Shown here one piece after another: positions 1-64,000 of a DNA stretch of 64,000 nt. Every line of letters starts with the position of its first letter. The stretch's first letter is position 1. A model generated the notes under the pieces. The model was not told the origin of the DNA. It ran no database searches and saw only the letters and a list, made by a program, of their open reading frames with translations. Where the stretch lies: assembly GCA_964023205.1 (NCBI GenBank), contig OZ026833.1, positions 48,486,441-48,550,440 on the forward strand, written 5' to 3'. A program made the position numbers and the translations under genes. Origin of the DNA: Lutraria lutraria (Eukaryota; Mollusca; Bivalvia; Venerida; Mactridae).

Positions 1-2305
1 CTGCATAATAAAATGATTCATTGTTGATTTGTATGTTAACTTTGGACTCTTTATATATATATTAAATCATATTCCTTGAATATGAAAATTATGTAAAACT
101 TTACATTCCTACTGACTGTGTAATTTATACTGTATATTTTTCACATGTCTTAGGATTTGAGCAAGTGTTTTTACATATGAATTTGGCATTGAATTTCTTG
201 ATGGGCTTAGAATATATTGATTTCACCTTTTTATTGTGATTACTATGAAATGATTGGAGGATAGATAAATCTATAGTCTCATTAAGTTGGTTCTCCTGTT
301 GCTAGGAGATTAATAAGTACAGTTGTAGAAGAAATGAAAATGTATTATTAGAGGAAATGTTGAGTTTTTTCAGCTTGTATATTTTTGTATTAATGTTAAT
401 AAAGATTACATTGTTATGTTTTAAAGTTATAACATATATTTGAGTGCTGATTTGAATTATGTTTTGCATTATAAAGCTATGCTTAATATATGTATGTAGA
501 GGCGGATCCAGGATTTCAAGCTGGGGGGGGGGGGTAATATTTAGGAAAGTAGGCAGTGTATAGTGGGGTGTGGGGGACCTCCAGGTGAAAATGTAGTATT
601 CAAGCTGTTTATGATAAGACAAAAAGAATAAGATCAGAGCACTTCATAATTGAATGATTTAATGCTATTTCAATTAATGATATTTCATTTCTTTGTATGG
701 TTCGGGAGTTTTAGGGGGGGGGGGGGGGGAGCACTGTGACCTAGTAGTGGTTTTGGTGTATGTTTGTCTGTGGATAGAGGACTACCAGTTGCCTTTAATT
801 TGGCTGTATTCTTACAATCTGCCCTTCCTAATTCTGGTACATTACAAACATTTAACTCTTCCTTATAGAATATATTGACTTAAGAATATTGTGTCATAAA
901 GGTGTTTGATTGGAAGACATGATTTGGATAATATTGAAGACATGATTTGGATAATAGACTAAAACATTTATCCTCTTTTACCAATCTTACACAGCCATAC
1001 CTTATATTATTGTATAAAATGTATTTTTCATTCCTCTGAGGTGAATAGATCTTTCTGTAAGAAGATTGACTTCTATATTAGCAATTCTGAATAAATGGAA
1101 TTCAAAATTGCCCCTAATTTTATCATTTCTGTCTGCAACCAAAGTGGATCAGTTAATGCAATTTGTGATTTGCTAATATTTGTGAATACAACATTACAGC
1201 GATACTGCCGTCTAAGTGCGCCCGCTGATATTGCTAACTAACTAACATTTACCAAATATGGTGATACATTACAGCTGTGTGGTGCCTCATTAAACTTGTG
1301 ATTCTTATATCCTCCCACCAGACAGTAGCTCTCCATCTTACAAACCAGTTGATTGTAGTCAACACTTGATGTTATAAAACTGTACTTTGACTGACCATTC
1401 AGATATGACCTGTTTATCTGAGTTACATGTATTTAACCAAACTGAATGGCTTCATCCCTGATGCTTGTTTGGAAACTTATTTTTGTGTGTGATATTTAGG
1501 TGATTCATATTGTTGTATAATCACATACAACACATGAAGGCTGACAGCTTCCATAATTCTTGATTCATTACTATAGTTTTCAGACTAATCATTTGATACC
1601 AGACAGAAATGATTTATATGATTGGCATTTATATGACTTAGACCTCTTTGATAGTTGGCTTCTTTCCATATGGTTTTCTCAGGGTATTTAGGGGAGGTGG
1701 AGTTCATCTCTGACCACACCGGAAGCCCGCCCTTTTTATCAACGGTAACCAAGTGTTTGTTGTATGGTTTTGATTTAAGATTGATAAAACAGACCCCTGA
1801 AGACTGCTGGACTAACTTGTGTTTAATGTCTCCCACCCAAATGTTTTCTTGTTGATGTGTCTTTTCTTGAATTCCTGGAAACCTACCCTCAGTGTATGGC
1901 ACAGTAGGGAGGGTGTTAGGTGTGCTGACTAAATTTGTGGGTCATAACATTTAGGGTCACTTACATTAAAAAAATTGTGACAAATGGTTAAAGACATTGT
2001 ATCTAAACCCATGGTTAATACTGGTACAAATTTACTAGACCACTGGTAAGGTGAAATGCTTACTGGTATAAACTGAAATAAAACTGAAAACATGTATAAA
2101 TTCCCCTATGTGTGAACTCCACGATGGTTGAGCTGGTCAACTGTTACTTTTGTTGCTTATGAACCTAAGTTTGTCTGAAATATTCTGCATTAAAGAGATG
2201 TCTGGACTTTAGCAGAAGCATTAGAAGTTTAATGGTAAGAATTCAGAAATGTATGATTTTAAAGTGCGTTATTATTATTATTTGTGATATGTAAATTTAT
2301 TTCAG
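1..2305. other. Intron (probable), 5' flank of first visible exon
   Basis: The exon at 2306 starts inside a codon and inside a WW domain, so this is intron sequence unless the missing exon lies here; I searched for a GWE...YF(I/V)N segment followed by a donor and found none. It contains two poly-G runs (523-534 and 714-729), the first next to 'ggcggatccaggatttcaag', a widespread animal repeat motif, and a 25-bp direct duplication at about 915-958. Confidence 0.6.
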
Positions 2306-62167
<59,862 letters not shown>

Positions 62168-62760
62168 TATGCAATCAATATGTTGAAGTGTGTACATTAC
62201 ATGGCATTATTATAAGTCATGGATATCATTCATTGTAATTATTGTAACAACGAAACATTTGTTGATTTAATCATGAAAATCTGATGTTCATCTGGGGGGA
62301 AATTTGAATTACCATGGTAATAAATCCTCGGAAAATCCAAATACTGATATTGGTTGATTGAATGCATATTTTGCCATTCTTTATTGTATGTCTTCCTTTT
62401 CACATTGTTTTATATCGTAAGTCATCAAAGAATGTTATTTTTTCTCTATGGATCCTAAGTCAATCTGTTATTATTGTATGCCACTGAAGTCAAGTACATG
62501 TTGTACGTCCCTCAGATATTGAGTCAACCTGTGATTATTGTACTGAAGTCATGTACAAGTGGGACGTCCCTCAGATATTGAATACATATGTTTACTTAAT
62601 TAAATGTAGTAGATCATTTTGTAATATCTCTGTTACAAATTGAATTTATTTTCATTTATAAATGATGATTATATATAGATCAGTATTAGAAGTGTAGATA
62701 AATAGAGTAGAATATTTTACGATTTTACACGCCTGGAATAAAGAGAGATATTTAAGTTTT
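62168..62760 (+). other. 3' UTR with candidate polyadenylation signals
   Basis: AT-rich sequence follows the stop. AATAAA occurs at 62319-62324 and 62737-62742; either could end the transcript, and the true end is not decidable by eye. It holds an imperfect direct duplication of about 57-70 bp (62462-62520 and 62521-62580), each copy ending 'gtccctcagatattga'. Confidence 0.55.
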
Positions 62761-64000
62761 GTAGGCCAGTAGATCAGTGTCACATTTATGAACATAGGAA
62801 GTTATGATAAATACCTGATAACAGCTTAGTCTTACATTATTCTTAACATATTGTAATGCTACTGTATTTGGTTCTTCACCATTTGAAACAGCAGAAGGCA
62901 TAAAGTGTTACATTCTGTCTGTCTGTCTTGTCTGTCTGTTCAAATGTTAGTTTCCGAGCGATAACTCAAGAAATATTTCATATTTTACATGAAGGTGTAT
63001 AATAATAAAATACAGGCCAAGAATTAATTCCGTTAAAATCCAAACATTTCACAGGAGTTATGGCCCCTTTTTGACTTAGTTCTCAGTGGGGACGGGCATT
63101 CGTGTCCTCTGGACACATTTCTAGTTATAATTCTAATTTAAAGTAATTTGTACAGCATTAATGAAATCAGGTAAAAGCATGTCTGGAATAAAAACATTCT
63201 TAGTATTGTCTGAAGAATAGTTTCTAGAGAGTTTGTGATACTCTTAGGTAATGTAATCAAATAAAGTGTATAATTAAGCAATTTGTAAATGAAGGGGTCA
63301 AAAACAGGACACTTGATTGCTATGATATTATAGAATTACCTGTAGCTGGTTTTCAACAATGCAAACATGAAGTATTAATTGTACTCAAGGCAAGCAATTT
63401 CTCAATGAAGACATTATGGAATTATATACTAAGTGAATTTACATCCTTTAGTGAGAGATTTTTGTGTCATTATGTATATGAAGTTTACAGTTATAATATG
63501 TAGAATTGTTTTTACTTGACTAAAATATCGTTTAGATGAAAAACCTTATACAATCCTGTTAGATAAAATAATTAGGTTTTCTTTTCATTTAAAACATTCC
63601 AAATTAATGTACTGTGCATCAATTATTATTTTATCTATTTAATATTTGAAATGAGTAAAAAACATGAAGACAGTACGCATTAGATTTTCGATTTGAGTTC
63701 ATTAAGTAAAGTTATTAACCACAACCCTAGGTTCACCAGCAATAGTCACATTTTCAATATTCACAGAGTAGTTATATAACATGATATCATTTTTTTGTAA
63801 TTTTCTTTTAAAAATGTAGTCAATATTTTTTTCTCAGGTAACCTGTGCCAAATATATACGGTACCTTGATAGTTATAGTGGCTTTGTTATACTGTAGGTT
63901 ATTAACAGATATATAGACGCACAGCTTGTTTTAAGTTTAACATTCCATAATTTATCATTTGTTACTTTCTTTTATAATACTAAATTATTTGTAAGAACAA
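62761..64000. other. Downstream AT-rich sequence, no gene seen
   Basis: Apart from one 'gtcctctggacacatttctag' family repeat at 62885-63126, this stretch is AT-rich with no long open frame. Further AATAAA sites at about 63187 and 63255 could be distal polyadenylation signals of the same gene. Confidence 0.5.
62885..63126 (+). repeat. Interspersed repeat, 'gtcctctggacacatttctag' family copy 4
   Basis: 'gcataaagtgttacattctg', 'gcgataactcaagaaatatt', 'ttatggcccctttttgactt', 'gtcctctggacacatttctag'. Beyond the likely 3' UTR. Confidence 0.75.

Overview
The window is animal genomic DNA: AT-rich, intron-dominated and dense in short interspersed repeats, with one large split gene on the + strand and no bacterial-type organisation. 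The repeat types (tRNA-headed SINEs ending in a 'ttgaaaaatggcgtt' type tail, palindromic MITEs, and modules related to 'gtcctctggacacatttctag' and 'gatctcactgag') and the gene's divergence from vertebrates suggest a mollusc, most likely a bivalve. That placement is inference.

The gene is an FRMPD4-like scaffold (WW-PDZ-FERM). Its 5' end, including the first half of the WW domain, lies upstream of the window. From 2306 to 62167 I can place 19 core coding exons with canonical splice sites and consistent phase. They encode about 1,711 residues and end at a TGA. In order they give the WW C-terminal half and PDZ (2306-7602), the linker conserved in FRMPD proteins (23542-23655), the FERM domain (24923-43418), a long acidic/Ser/Pro-rich region (43875-50374), and a last exon (61010-62167) ending in an alpha-helical domain. 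The helical domain replaces the PDZ-ligand tail that vertebrate FRMPD4 carries.

The most interesting layer is a set of very short, frame-preserving candidate exons inside long introns. Two (57 and 24 nt) would insert residues into the FERM F3 lobe. Six (21-60 nt, all phase 0) lie in the 10.6-kb last intron. Others are one of 24 nt in the intron 44846-47609, and a 9-nt and a 54-nt candidate in the 15.9-kb PDZ-to-FERM intron. If real, they form a microexon programme tuning this scaffold.

Layout: 1-2305 intron or upstream sequence; 2306-7602 WW/PDZ exons; 7603-23541 giant intron with a mollusc-type repeat, a 32-bp minisatellite, a hairpin and a CpG-rich segment with promoter-like motifs; 23542-43418 linker and FERM exons among MITEs and SINEs; 43875-50374 low-complexity scaffold exons; 50375-61009 last intron with microexon candidates and a 17-copy tandem array of a tRNA B-box unit; 61010-62167 last exon; then the 3' UTR and intergenic sequence. 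No second protein-coding gene is evident on either strand.
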